Positions 1 through 6,232 are shown, counted from the first letter of the stretch. The stretch: DNA of 7,954 nucleotides from an uncultured Prosthecobacter sp. (GCA_937941745.1 CALDGV010000482.1:1-7954), one strand, 5' to 3'. Notes: generated by a model from the sequence alone, not told the origin. A program made the numbers and translations.

Positions 1-1
1 C

Positions 2-631
2 AGCGGATCCATGGCGGCACCCTACGCGGACAAGCGTCGTCAGGCCCTCCGCTTCGCTGTGGCGCTGGCCTACCTGGGGCTTGCTGGGCAGCAGCGGGTG
101 AGCCTCTACTCCCTGAGTGACACCACACGACAGGAGCTCCCGCCTCTGCGCGGCCAGGGCAACATTGAAAAGATCATTCAAAGTGCCACCAAGCTCAGCT
201 TCGGCGGGCTGACGGATCTGCAGCGCAGCTTTGAGGACTTTCATCCGACGAGGCAGCGTTACGGAGTGATCTTCGTCATTTCTGATTTCTTCGGACGTGA
301 TGTGAACGCCGCTGCCGCCGCCATCAAGCGTGCAGCTGCCTGGCCAGGGGAGGTGCATTTTTTGCAGATCCTGCATCCCGAGGAGCGCGTGCCGACGCTG
401 GAGGGTGAGGTCGAACTGGATGAGGTGGAGACCGGCGAGCGCCGCCGTTTCTGGCTGACCCGGAAGGATGTTCAGCGCTACACCGATGCCTTTGATGCTT
501 TCTGCGACGAGCTTTCCCGTGAATGCGCTTCGCACCGCATTGACTTCATGCAGTGTGGGGCAGATGAGCCTTTCGAGCAGCGCTTCCTCGATCTGTTGAA
601 CCGAGGGTCGGCGCTTGCTGGTGCCGCTTGA
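2..631 (+). CDS. DUF58 domain protein (vWA-like), C-terminal part, cut by left edge
   Basis: This is the C-terminal 209 residues of a DUF58 family protein. The frame is open to the left edge, so the ATG at position 11 is not the real start. The first visible residues, SGSM, complete a DxSGSM metal-binding (MIDAS) motif whose Asp lies just outside the window. Further vWA-like elements are GGLTDL near visible residues 70-75 and the hydrophobic strand VIFVISDFFG near 92-101, which carries a MIDAS-type Asp. The C-terminal half (HPEE, then LDEVETGERR, and a final helical stretch rich in Cys, Phe and Leu) follows the DUF58 pattern. Family knowledge: DUF58 genes usually sit beside a MoxR-type AAA+ ATPase and Bat-like membrane proteins. 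Any such partner must lie to the left, because the next gene is convergent and unrelated. The molecular function of the family is poorly defined. The family call is firm. Confidence 0.88.
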   Translation, partial: SGSMAAPYADKRRQALRFAVALAYLGLAGQQRVSLYSLSDTTRQELPPLRGQGNIEKIIQSATKLSFGGLTDLQRSFEDFHPTRQRYGVIFVISDFFGRDVNAAAAAIKRAAAWPGEVHFLQILHPEERVPTLEGEVELDEVETGERRRFWLTRKDVQRYTDAFDAFCDELSRECASHRIDFMQCGADEPFEQRFLDLLNRGSALAGAA

Positions 632-643
632 GCGGATGCCCTC

Positions 644-1195
644 CTATAGAGGCTCTTTGCCAGTGGCTTCGATAAACTGCTGCCGGAGCTGCCTGTAGGC
701 CTGCTCCCAGTCATGCAGGTCTTGCTGAGCCTCCATCAGGCGTTGTTCCAGAATCTGCACGCGGTGGTGAAGTGCGGCATCACCAGCGCCCTTTTCCAGG
801 TCAGGCCACTGGGCGCCAATGAGGGTCGTCTGCGCGCTGCGGATGTGGTGCGGGCTGTCTTGAAAGAAAGGAAGCTCGGCCAGGCGGGATTCAGAGCCGT
901 CCCGGCAGTCAATGAGGACGACGTTTTCATCAATCTGGCCGGTCGCCAGGAATTCCTGAATCGTCGCCACATTGGTCGGCCCGTAAAGATACTGGTCAGG
1001 CATCTGGATGAGCCAGTCCATCATCAGTTCACGCACCATCGGAGCTCTGCGCCAAGTTTCCCGGCCATCATTGGAGAGCTTGTCCATCGGGGAAATCTTC
1101 GCCTCGGCAGCCCACTGGAGGAGCGTGTCGTGGCTGATGGGACCATATTCCTCGTTCGAGGAGGCTTTGATGAGGTGCCAGATTTCCTGCGGCAT
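644..1195 (-). CDS. GYF_2 (DUF4339) domain protein with C-terminal coiled coil
   Basis: The 183-residue protein has no signal peptide or membrane segment, so it is probably cytoplasmic. Residues 5-56 fit a GYF_2 domain: an initial Trp (W6), the YGP turn at 17-19, LLQW at 25-28, the I-S-P-M-D-K-L run and the closing W48. Residues 66-112 look like a second, more diverged copy, with YLYGP at 69-73, a helix ending EFLATGQI, and a DG near 99-100, but without the closing Trp. Residues 141-178 (heptad-like HHRVQILEQRLMEAQQDL onward) form a likely coiled coil. GYF_2 domains are thought to mediate protein contacts; no enzymatic role can be read. It is last in a minus-strand series, 57 bases behind the RlpA-like gene, and meets the DUF58 gene tail to tail with 12 bases between. 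The ATG at 1195 is chosen because the GYF pattern starts right after it; no Shine-Dalgarno is visible. Confidence 0.82.
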   Translation of the reverse strand: MPQEIWHLIKASSNEEYGPISHDTLLQWAAEAKISPMDKLSNDGRETWRRAPMVRELMMDWLIQMPDQYLYGPTNVATIQEFLATGQIDENVVLIDCRDGSESRLAELPFFQDSPHHIRSAQTTLIGAQWPDLEKGAGDAALHHRVQILEQRLMEAQQDLHDWEQAYRQLRQQFIEATGKEPL

Positions 1196-1252
1196 GGATG
1201 CGAGGCTAGCAAAGGCCGGTCTGCGGACGGAAGAACAATTTCGCCCAGGGGC

Positions 1253-1660
1253 TCAGTTCAGGCGCTCCAGCTTCACCTTGGTGATGCCCTGCCTGGGTGT
1301 CAGGCCGATGGCGCTGGCGGCGGCGGGCGTGAGGTCAATCACACGTCCGCGGGTGAACGGGCCACGGTCATTGATGCGCACGATGACTGTTCTGCCGGTG
1401 CCGAGATGGGTCACGCGCACCTGGGTGCCCATCGGCCAGGTTCGGTGCGCTGCGGTCAAAGCCGTGGCGCGGAAGCGTTCGCCGCTGGCAGTCCTTCGGT
1501 CCCGATAGACGGAGGCGATGCCCGTTTGAGTCTGCATCGCATTCAAGGTCTCCACCGGCTCCAGCGGGCGTCCGAACTGGCGCACGATCAGCGGTGCCTC
1601 ACAGGAGGCGAGCGTCAAAAGCAGCAGCATGCCGGCCGCCCGGCGGACTGGAAAGGTCAT
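1253..1660 (-). CDS. rlpA: RlpA-family lipoprotein (double-psi beta-barrel, probable lytic transglycosylase)
   Basis: This is a 135-residue RlpA-like protein. Residues 1-20 (basic MTFPVRR, hydrophobic GMLLLLTLA, then SC) form a type II signal with a lipobox ending at Cys20, so it is predicted to be a membrane-anchored lipoprotein. Residues 47-133 carry the RlpA signature: GIASVY, TASGE (57-61), [24 protein letters not shown] (95-102), then [15 protein letters not shown]. The residues equivalent to the catalytic Glu, His and Asp of Pseudomonas RlpA appear as E61, H72 and D98, so cleavage of (denuded) peptidoglycan is plausible. There is no SPOR domain, making it much shorter than proteobacterial RlpA. 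The frame runs back to 1723, inside the upstream gene. ATG 1660 (alternative 1669) is preferred because it sits at the signal peptide and only 13 bases after the upstream stop, suggesting translational coupling with the aminotransferase gene. Confidence 0.88.
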   Translation of the reverse strand: MTFPVRRAAGMLLLLTLASCEAPLIVRQFGRPLEPVETLNAMQTQTGIASVYRDRRTASGERFRATALTAAHRTWPMGTQVRVTHLGTGRTVIVRINDRGPFTRGRVIDLTPAAASAIGLTPRQGITKVKLERLN

Positions 1661-1673
1661 CCCGGGCATTCCA

Positions 1674-2528
1674 TCAAGCGGGGCTCCAGCCTGCAATCCC
1701 CATTTTCTCGGCCAGGCGTGCAAAGGCAGCCTGCACAGAGAGGGTCACTGGTCCGGGGGCAGACAGCGGACGGCCATCCACCTCGGCGATCGGATGCACG
1801 TCACGGGTGGAAGACGTCAGAAAGGCTTCTTCACAGGTGGTCAGCACTGCGGCTGGTATGGCCTCCTCGTGGCAGGCAATGCCCTCTGCCGCGCATGCCG
1901 CCAGCACGAGCCGACGAGTCACGCCAGCTAGGCAGCCGGAAGACAGCGGCGGTGTCACCAGCCTTCCCTGGATCACCAGAAACACGTTGGAACCTGTGCC
2001 TTCACAAAGTTCCCCCTTGGTATTGGCCAGCAGGGCCTCGCCGCAGCCCTGCCTTTTGGCGGTGGCCAGGGCTCGCACGTTCTCTCCATACGAAGTGCTT
2101 TTCACCCCGGCCAGTGCGCCGTTTTCCAGGCGTGGCCAGGGCACCAGACAGACTTTTTCCACCGGTGGCCAGCCTTTCAGAGGCACGGCTGTCGCCAGAA
2201 GAGTCATCGGGCTGTCCCCGCGGTCAGAGCCCAGGGGGCCGTCGCCACTGGTGACGGTGAAGCGAATGCGCGCATCGCTGAGGTGGTTGGCCTCCAGCAC
2301 GGCGTGGAGAGCTTGGAAAAAAGTGTCTTCGGGCACGGGTTCCAGGCCCATGGCGGAACACGAATTCACCAGACGCTCCCAGTGCTCGTGGTCCGCAAAG
2401 ATCTGCCCACCGCGGGCCACGAGGGTCTCAAACACCCCGTCGCCCACCAGCAGGCCGTGATCGAGGGGGGAGATGCGCGCCTCATGCAGGGGCAGCAGGG
2501 AACCATTCAGCCAGACAATCATGCTCAT
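1674..2528 (-). CDS. Class IV PLP-dependent aminotransferase / aminodeoxychorismate lyase-like enzyme
   Basis: The 284-residue protein is a complete fold-type IV PLP enzyme. From the N terminus: [19 protein letters not shown] and GDGVFETL (through residue 36), Arg52 in HWERL, the PLP-lysine region [13 protein letters not shown] with K143 as the likely Schiff-base lysine, [20 protein letters not shown] (164-183) with the cofactor-binding Glu and Asn, the [15 protein letters not shown] stretch (192-206) and [12 protein letters not shown] (236-247). These motifs are shared by branched-chain aminotransferases, D-amino acid aminotransferases and 4-amino-4-deoxychorismate lyase (PabC). The CEGTGSN and [10 protein letters not shown] wording reminds me most of PabC-like members, but substrate cannot be decided by eye. 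The frame opens at 2606; I choose ATG 2528 (or 2522) because homology starts at IVWLNG and the extra residues look non-conserved. It is first in a minus-strand series with the RlpA and GYF_2 genes. Confidence 0.88.
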   Translation of the reverse strand: MSMIVWLNGSLLPLHEARISPLDHGLLVGDGVFETLVARGGQIFADHEHWERLVNSCSAMGLEPVPEDTFFQALHAVLEANHLSDARIRFTVTSGDGPLGSDRGDSPMTLLATAVPLKGWPPVEKVCLVPWPRLENGALAGVKSTSYGENVRALATAKRQGCGEALLANTKGELCEGTGSNVFLVIQGRLVTPPLSSGCLAGVTRRLVLAACAAEGIACHEEAIPAAVLTTCEEAFLTSSTRDVHPIAEVDGRPLSAPGPVTLSVQAAFARLAEKMGIAGWSPA

Positions 2529-2642
2529 GAGCACGACACATCCCGCCGACCCTCGAAACACGCAAGCGCGGATCACCAGATACGAGCCTTGCCAGCGCTG
2601 AAACACCGTCTAGTTTGCGCGCCGCTTCCCCCTCCTGTTTCA

Positions 2643-2846
2643 ATGAAAAAAGCTGCCTTCACCGTCTTCGCTGCCCTTGCCCTTGTCTCCTTCGGCCCTT
2701 CCTGTGCCAAGCACCGCTGGGAAGACACCCAGAGCCTGCATGAAGGCATGCACAAAGACCATCATGGTGAAGGTCACGGAGAGGCTGCGCATGACAGCCA
2801 CGCCAAGCCAGCAGCTGGCCACGAAGAGAAGAAGGCCGCCCACTAA
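2643..2846 (+). CDS. Small histidine-rich predicted lipoprotein
   Basis: This 67-residue protein is not one I recognise as a named family. It has a basic start (MKK), a hydrophobic stretch AAFTVFAALALVSF, then GPSC with Cys21 as a candidate lipidation site. The lipobox is weak (Gly at -3, Pro at -2), so simple secretion or periplasmic anchoring are alternatives. After Cys21 the mature part is hydrophilic and low complexity: ten histidines in 47 residues (H24, 33, 37, 40, 41, 45, 50, 53, 60, 67) with many Glu, Lys and Ala, including HKDHHGEGHGE. The composition suggests metal or proton binding at the cell surface or periplasm, but this is inference. The gene stands alone: divergent from the aminotransferase gene (114 bases) and convergent with the TPR gene (20 bases). 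No Shine-Dalgarno precedes the ATG. The signal sequence plus a clean stop make a real gene likely despite its size. Confidence 0.72.
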   Translation: MKKAAFTVFAALALVSFGPSCAKHRWEDTQSLHEGMHKDHHGEGHGEAAHDSHAKPAAGHEEKKAAH

Positions 2847-2866
2847 GGGCGCGCAGCAGGAGGGCT

Positions 2867-3202
2867 TCAGCCTTCTTTGACCACTTTTCCGCCAAGCGAG
2901 AGGATGCGGGCCTTGCCCTTGGCGTCCTCCGCTTCGGCGATTTGGCCGTTCGCCACATACATCTGACTGAGCCCCGTCCAGGCCAGAAGGTCATTCGGAC
3001 GCAGAGTGGTGGCCATCAGGCCTGCTCCGATGGCTTCCTTGAGGTTCCCCGTTTTCATGAGTGCCATGCCCAGCGCATGCCAGCCATCGAAAAAGGCCGG
3101 GTCCAGCTCCACGCAGCGCCGGTAGAGAGGCACTGCCTCCTCCAGGTCTCCCATCGCCAGATGGCCGTTGGCATCATCAAAAAGAGTTTCAATCTCGGAC
3201 AT
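2867..3202 (-). CDS. Small tetratricopeptide-repeat protein
   Basis: The 111-residue protein is almost entirely TPR. About three repeats can be placed: residues 3-36 (ANGHLAMGDLEEAVPLYRRC, ending ELDP), 37-70 (WHALGMALMKTGNLKEAIGA, ending LRPN) and 71-104 (LAWTGLSQMYVANGQIAEAE). Each shows the TPR spacing of small and large residues and the closing Pro-containing turn. No signal peptide or enzyme domain is present, so it is probably a cytoplasmic protein-binding adaptor; its partner is unknown. The frame opens at 3295, but the added 31 residues are proline-rich, non-TPR, and run through an intergenic dyad, so ATG 3202 is preferred. It follows the PpiD-like gene on the same strand by 101 bases. 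That gap contains a weak terminator and a complex inverted repeat, so it may be transcribed separately. Confidence 0.85.
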   Translation of the reverse strand: MSEIETLFDDANGHLAMGDLEEAVPLYRRCVELDPAFFDGWHALGMALMKTGNLKEAIGAGLMATTLRPNDLLAWTGLSQMYVANGQIAEAEDAKGKARILSLGGKVVKEG

Positions 3203-3219
3203 GAGGGAAGGGGAGCAAA

Positions 3220-3275
3220 GTTCACCCAAGAGAACGCCTGCGAAACGAGAAGGGATCCCGTCTGCAGGCGTGAAC
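3220..3275. promoter_or_regulatory. Nested inverted repeats in the leader of the TPR gene
   Basis: Three dyads overlap here. ACGCCTGC (3234-3241) pairs perfectly with GCAGGCGT (3264-3271). GTTCAC (3220-3225) pairs with GTGAAC (3270-3275). Between the main arms lies a nearly perfect palindrome, AGAAGGGATCCCGTCT (3248-3263), centred on GGGATCCC. The block ends 17 bases before the TPR start codon, so it could be an operator, an RNA leader hairpin or part of a read-through terminator. Symmetry is seen directly; function is not known. Confidence 0.4.
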
Positions 3276-3277
3276 TC

Positions 3278-3293
3278 AAAAAGCGGAGGCCGC
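3278..3293 (-). terminator. Weak intrinsic terminator after the PpiD-like gene
   Basis: Read on the minus strand, ten bases after the foldase stop codon, GCGG and CCGC pair around the triloop CCT and are followed directly by five T residues. The stem is all G-C but only four pairs long, so termination may be partial, allowing some read-through into the TPR gene. Confidence 0.4.
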
Positions 3294-3303
3294 AATCGCC
3301 GGA

Positions 3304-4818
3304 TCAGGCGCTCATCTTGAGGTGCAGCTTCAAGCCGGCCTCAGAACGCTTGGCAGAGAACCAGGACTGGAAGAGTCGGTCACGCTCTTGGGCGGTGCGG
3401 GTGTCTTCGGTGTTCTTGCGCAGGTTCGTGCTGTCGTCGCGCTTGCGCAGCTCCTTGGCCGTCACATAGGCCAGCACAGCGCCTTTTTCTGTGTTCACCG
3501 CCTTGGTCACTTCACCCACGGCCACCTTCTTGGCTTCGTTGGCGATCTCGCGGGCGTTGGCCAGATCGGTTGGAGGCTCGTTGACGGTGATTTCCTTCAC
3601 AGGATCGAGGGCCAGCTTCTTCTCCTTGGCGATGTCATCCAGCTTCTTGCCGGCTTTGAGGCCTTCCTGGAGGGCCGTGCGGGCATCATTCACCGCCTTC
3701 GAGAGGGCTTCCTGGGCTTTCTGGCCCACCAGGGTCTCCTTCACCTTGTCCTTCACCGCTGCCAGATCCTGCTGCTTCGGCTCTTCCACCTGGGTGACAT
3801 GGAAAACATACCAGCCCTTCGTGCCTTTGACAGGGTCGCTGATGGGGCGGGAGTCCTTGTTGTGGGCGAAAATGGCGTCGATCAGGTCGCTTTCACCCTT
3901 CAGGGCTTCTGGTGGGCTTTCCTTGGTGAAGAGCTCAGCCTTTTCAGCCTTGAGATTCTGTTTCTTCACCAAGTCCTCGAACTTTGCTCCGGGAGCAATG
4001 GCCGCTTCGTTGAAGGCGTTCACCTTGTCCACCTGCTCCTTGCCCAGCTTCGTGCGCTCCTCCAGGGGCTTTTTCTCCAGGTCTGCCGGATTGGCGAAGA
4101 GCACGTAGCTCACGGCGCGCTTCTCGACAGTCTTGTAGGTGTCCTTGTTCTCCTCGTAATACTTCTTCATCTCGTCATCAGAGACCTGGGCGGTCTTCTT
4201 GAAGTCATCGAGCACGAAGTTGATGGTCTGCACCTTGAGGGTCTGGTGCTGGCTGGCGTAATCCTTCTCCGTCTCAATGGAGGAGGCCACATAGTTCCGG
4301 CCCACGAGATCGCGCAGGCGGCTCAGGCCGATGCTCAGCTTGGCCACATCCAGCATGTCCTGACCACCCATGCCATACATGCCCAGGGTCTGCTGCATGG
4401 TGAAGGCACGCTGCTGGCTGAAGGCGCCGTTTTCCTGGAGGGCAGGGAGCTTCTCCAGTTCGGCCTTCGCCTCGGCATCGCTCGGGTGGATGCCCATCTC
4501 ATTCATCTGATGCTTGAGCACCAGCAGGTTGAAGAGGAAGTCGTTGCCGCCGGCGTCCGGGCTGCGTGCGGCGGACATCAGGCCGAAGTAAAGGTCATAC
4601 ATCTGCAGCATCTGGATGACCTGCCCAATGCGGCCCACTCGCTGCATTTCGGCCACGGTGTAATCTTCGCCATAGATGGTGAAGGCATCATCGGAGGAGG
4701 AGGCCATGCGCGGGCCGCTGTCCTGACGCCAGCCGCCCCAGACAGAGAAGGAAAGGATGATGACGACCGTGAGGACGATCATGAAGGCTCCACGATGGCG
4801 GCGGAAAAACTCGAGCAT
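3304..4818 (-). CDS. PpiD/SurA-like membrane-anchored periplasmic foldase (PpiC-type domain)
   Basis: The 504-residue protein matches the PpiD architecture. A short basic N terminus (MLEFFRRHRG) precedes one membrane segment at about residues 12-29 (FMIVLTVVIILSFSVWGG), leaving a large periplasmic part. Residues 48-61 (IYGEDYTVAEMQRV) and the helices after them resemble the SurA_N chaperone domain. Residues 212-228 (VSDDEMKKYYEENKDTY) and 235-241 (AVSYVLF) lead into a PpiC-type region ending RPISDPVKGTKGWYVFHV (324-341), and 429-457 may be a second worn copy. A C-terminal FQSWF helix follows. Family knowledge: PpiD assists folding of exported proteins near the translocon. The parvulin RHIL signature reads SYVLF here, so isomerase activity may be lost, as in E. 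coli PpiD. The frame opens at 4878; ATG 4818 is chosen because it directly precedes the anchor and removes a proline-rich tail. The gene diverges from the DUF1080 gene. Confidence 0.85.
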   Translation of the reverse strand: MLEFFRRHRGAFMIVLTVVIILSFSVWGGWRQDSGPRMASSSDDAFTIYGEDYTVAEMQRVGRIGQVIQMLQMYDLYFGLMSAARSPDAGGNDFLFNLLVLKHQMNEMGIHPSDAEAKAELEKLPALQENGAFSQQRAFTMQQTLGMYGMGGQDMLDVAKLSIGLSRLRDLVGRNYVASSIETEKDYASQHQTLKVQTINFVLDDFKKTAQVSDDEMKKYYEENKDTYKTVEKRAVSYVLFANPADLEKKPLEERTKLGKEQVDKVNAFNEAAIAPGAKFEDLVKKQNLKAEKAELFTKESPPEALKGESDLIDAIFAHNKDSRPISDPVKGTKGWYVFHVTQVEEPKQQDLAAVKDKVKETLVGQKAQEALSKAVNDARTALQEGLKAGKKLDDIAKEKKLALDPVKEITVNEPPTDLANAREIANEAKKVAVGEVTKAVNTEKGAVLAYVTAKELRKRDDSTNLRKNTEDTRTAQERDRLFQSWFSAKRSEAGLKLHLKMSA

Positions 4819-4850
4819 GGCTTGCGGGGGAAAGGCTGGGGTGGGAAAGG

Positions 4851-4874
4851 GGCGCGGAAGTAAGCCGCCGCGCC
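4851..4874. promoter_or_regulatory. 7-bp perfect inverted repeat in divergent intergenic region
   Basis: GGCGCGG (4851-4857) and CCGCGCC (4868-4874) pair perfectly around a ten-base spacer. It lies 33 bases upstream of the foldase start codon and would form a strong GC hairpin in that gene's leader RNA if transcription starts further upstream. Whether it acts as operator, leader hairpin or nothing is unknown. Confidence 0.35.
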
Positions 4875-4881
4875 TCATTGG

Positions 4882-4902
4882 GCAAACGGAAAAACCGTTT
4901 GC
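4882..4902. promoter_or_regulatory. 8-bp perfect inverted repeat with A5 centre, candidate operator
   Basis: GCAAACGG (4882-4889) and CCGTTTGC (4895-4902) are exact reverse complements around five A residues. The element is near the middle of the 130-base gap between the divergent foldase and DUF1080 genes, 46 bases before the DUF1080 start. Its size and symmetry suit a dimeric regulator. As RNA it would form a stable hairpin on either strand. No clear -35/-10 pair could be placed around it. Confidence 0.45.
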
Positions 4903-4948
4903 ATGGACAGCCTTTCACACCGCGTTTGAATCCGCCCTTTTCCTGACC

Positions 4949-6145
4949 ATGCGCCTCACCTCCGCTTTTCTGCTGCCTGCCTGCCTGCTCCTCCTTGCCA
5001 TACCGGCCTCTGCGGAGGACGGCTTCGTGCCCATGTTCAAGCCGGACAGCCTCGACGGCTGGGTGAATGCCAACTGCGCTCCGGAGACCTGGAGCATCAA
5101 AGACGGCGTCATTTCCTGCACCGGCAAGCCTACGGGCGCCCTGCGCACCGCCCGTCAGTATGAAAATTTCATCCTGGAAGCCGAATGGCGGCACCTCAGT
5201 TCCGGAGGAAATTCCGGCATCTTCATCTGGGGGACGCCCATCAGCGCCCCGGGCGTGCCTTTCCTCCGCGGCATTGAGGTCCAGGTGCTCGATCACGGCT
5301 ACATGAAGCATGCCAACCCTGACAAGCCGCGCTGGTTCACCACCCACGGCGATGTTTTCCCCATTCACGGTGCGACGATGGAGCCTCATGGCGATCACAA
5401 CGGCCAGCGCAGCTTTCCCAGCGAGGAACGCAGCAAGCCCAGCCCTGAATGGAATCATTACCGCATTGAGGCCAACAACGGCCGCCTCACCCTCGCCGTG
5501 AACGGCAAGATCGTCAGCGGCGGCGACAACTGCAACTACCGCAAAGGCTACCTCGCCCTCGAATCTGAAGGTGCCCCGGTTGAGTTCCGCAACGTCCGCA
5601 TCAAGGAACTGCCATCCACCAGCACCCCGGTTGCACTGACTGCTCCCGAAGACCAGGGCTGGAAGCCTCTCTACACCGGCGTAGACTTCCGCAACTGGCG
5701 TGTTCCTGCCGCCGGCGGCTCCAAATGGAAGTCCAGCGACTGGCAGATCAAGCTTCAGGATGGTCAGACTGGTCCCGCGCTTTGGTCTGAGGCCGAGTTC
5801 GGCGACTGCGAGATTATTTGCGACGTCAATCTGCCGAAGGATGCCGACCTCACCAAGCCCGCTGCCGGGCTCTGCGTGCGCGGGCTGAGCCATCCCCTGG
5901 TGGAATTTGGCAGTGGCGGCATGGGGCGCATCCAACTCGGTGCGGACAAGGTCAAGGCTGGTCGCTGGTATCGCATCAAAGCCAGCCTCAAGGGCAGCAA
6001 GGCCAGCATCCGCATCACTGAAGCTGAGGATAAGAATCCACAGACCTTCGAGACGGAGGCCGACATGAACGCCCGGGGACGCATCGGCCTCGCCGACCTC
6101 ACCCAGGCGGTCAGCTACGCCAACATTTACGTCCGCGACCTCTGA
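4949..6145 (+). CDS. Secreted DUF1080 (3-keto-disaccharide hydrolase family) protein with second, diverged domain
   Basis: The 398-residue protein begins with a clear Sec signal peptide (MRLTSAFLLPACLLLLAIPASA, predicted cleavage after residue 22). Residues 26-221 form a typical DUF1080 concanavalin-like domain: FKPDSLDGWVN, W48 in ETWSIKDGVISCTG, the YENFILEAEWR strand, SGGNSGIFIWG (85-95), GIEVQVLDHG (108-117), WNHYRIEANNGRLTLAVNG and FRNVRIKEL (213-221). Residues 236-398 resemble a second such domain (GWKPLYTGVDFRNWRV, WYRIKASLKG, GRIGLADLTQAVSYANIYVRDL) but are shorter and lack the GGNSGIF and EVQVLD motifs, so this part may bind rather than cleave. The family (PF06439) is named for hydrolysis of 3-keto-glycosides and is abundant in Planctomycetota and Verrucomicrobiota; the substrate here is unknown. 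ATG 4949 is chosen because it begins the signal peptide; the frame upstream extends into the divergent promoter region. No Shine-Dalgarno is visible. Confidence 0.87.
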   Translation: MRLTSAFLLPACLLLLAIPASAEDGFVPMFKPDSLDGWVNANCAPETWSIKDGVISCTGKPTGALRTARQYENFILEAEWRHLSSGGNSGIFIWGTPISAPGVPFLRGIEVQVLDHGYMKHANPDKPRWFTTHGDVFPIHGATMEPHGDHNGQRSFPSEERSKPSPEWNHYRIEANNGRLTLAVNGKIVSGGDNCNYRKGYLALESEGAPVEFRNVRIKELPSTSTPVALTAPEDQGWKPLYTGVDFRNWRVPAAGGSKWKSSDWQIKLQDGQTGPALWSEAEFGDCEIICDVNLPKDADLTKPAAGLCVRGLSHPLVEFGSGGMGRIQLGADKVKAGRWYRIKASLKGSKASIRITEAEDKNPQTFETEADMNARGRIGLADLTQAVSYANIYVRDL

Positions 6146-6147
6146 TC

Positions 6148-6213
6148 TCCGGCTTTCGCCAGTTGCACAGCCGTCCGGATTCGTCATCGAAAGACCACCC
6201 GAGAAGTTTCGGG
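6148..6213 (+). terminator. Two short hairpins between DUF1080 and Fe-S carrier genes
   Basis: The 87-base gap holds two possible stems. Just after the DUF1080 stop, TCCGGCT (6148-6154) can pair imperfectly with AGCCGTCCGGA (6169-6179). Further on, CCCGA (6198-6202) and TCGGG (6209-6213) pair around GAAGTT and are followed, after a five-base gap, by TTCTTTT. Either could end DUF1080 transcription or sit in the leader of the Fe-S carrier gene. Stems are short and the T-run is not adjacent, so the call is weak. Confidence 0.25.
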
Positions 6214-6232
6214 AAGCGTTCTTTTCACGCCC

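Noticed and set aside
11..631. DUF58 protein as a complete 206-residue gene from ATG 11
   Set aside because: The Met is the last residue of the DxSGSM metal-binding motif, and the frame is open to the window edge, so this is the tail of a larger gene.
1253..1723. Longer RlpA-like protein starting at 1723
   Set aside because: The extra 21 residues lie inside the upstream PLP-enzyme gene and would put a Trp/Pro-rich stretch before the signal peptide. The start at 1660 gives a normal lipoprotein signal.
713..2254. 513-codon open frame on + opposite the GYF_2, RlpA and PLP-enzyme genes
   Set aside because: It runs antisense to three well-supported genes with clear family motifs. Its translation is Arg/Gly/His-rich without recognisable domains, as expected from an antisense frame in GC-rich DNA.
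2589..2616. Possible sigma-70-like promoter for the His-rich gene (TTGCCA, 16 bases, TAGTTT)
   Set aside because: The -35 is good (5 of 6) but the -10 matches only 3 of 6, and the major sigma consensus of this organism is not known. Not strong enough to annotate.
2861..2874. Short hairpin AGGGC-TTCA-GCCTT between the convergent His-rich and TPR genes
   Set aside because: It has five pairs including a G-T, no proper T-run, and overlaps the TPR stop codon. It could be a weak bidirectional terminator, but the evidence is too thin.
3322..4863. 513-codon open frame on + opposite the PpiD-like gene
   Set aside because: The translation is a Leu/Gly/His-rich mirror of the foldase codons with no signal, domain or plausible start context. 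It is an antisense shadow.
4688..6187. 499-codon open frame on - opposite the DUF1080 gene
   Set aside because: The + strand has a signal peptide and family motifs over the same bases. The minus translation is Ala/Gly/Val-rich without motifs and also overlaps the divergent promoter region and the foldase gene's 5' end.
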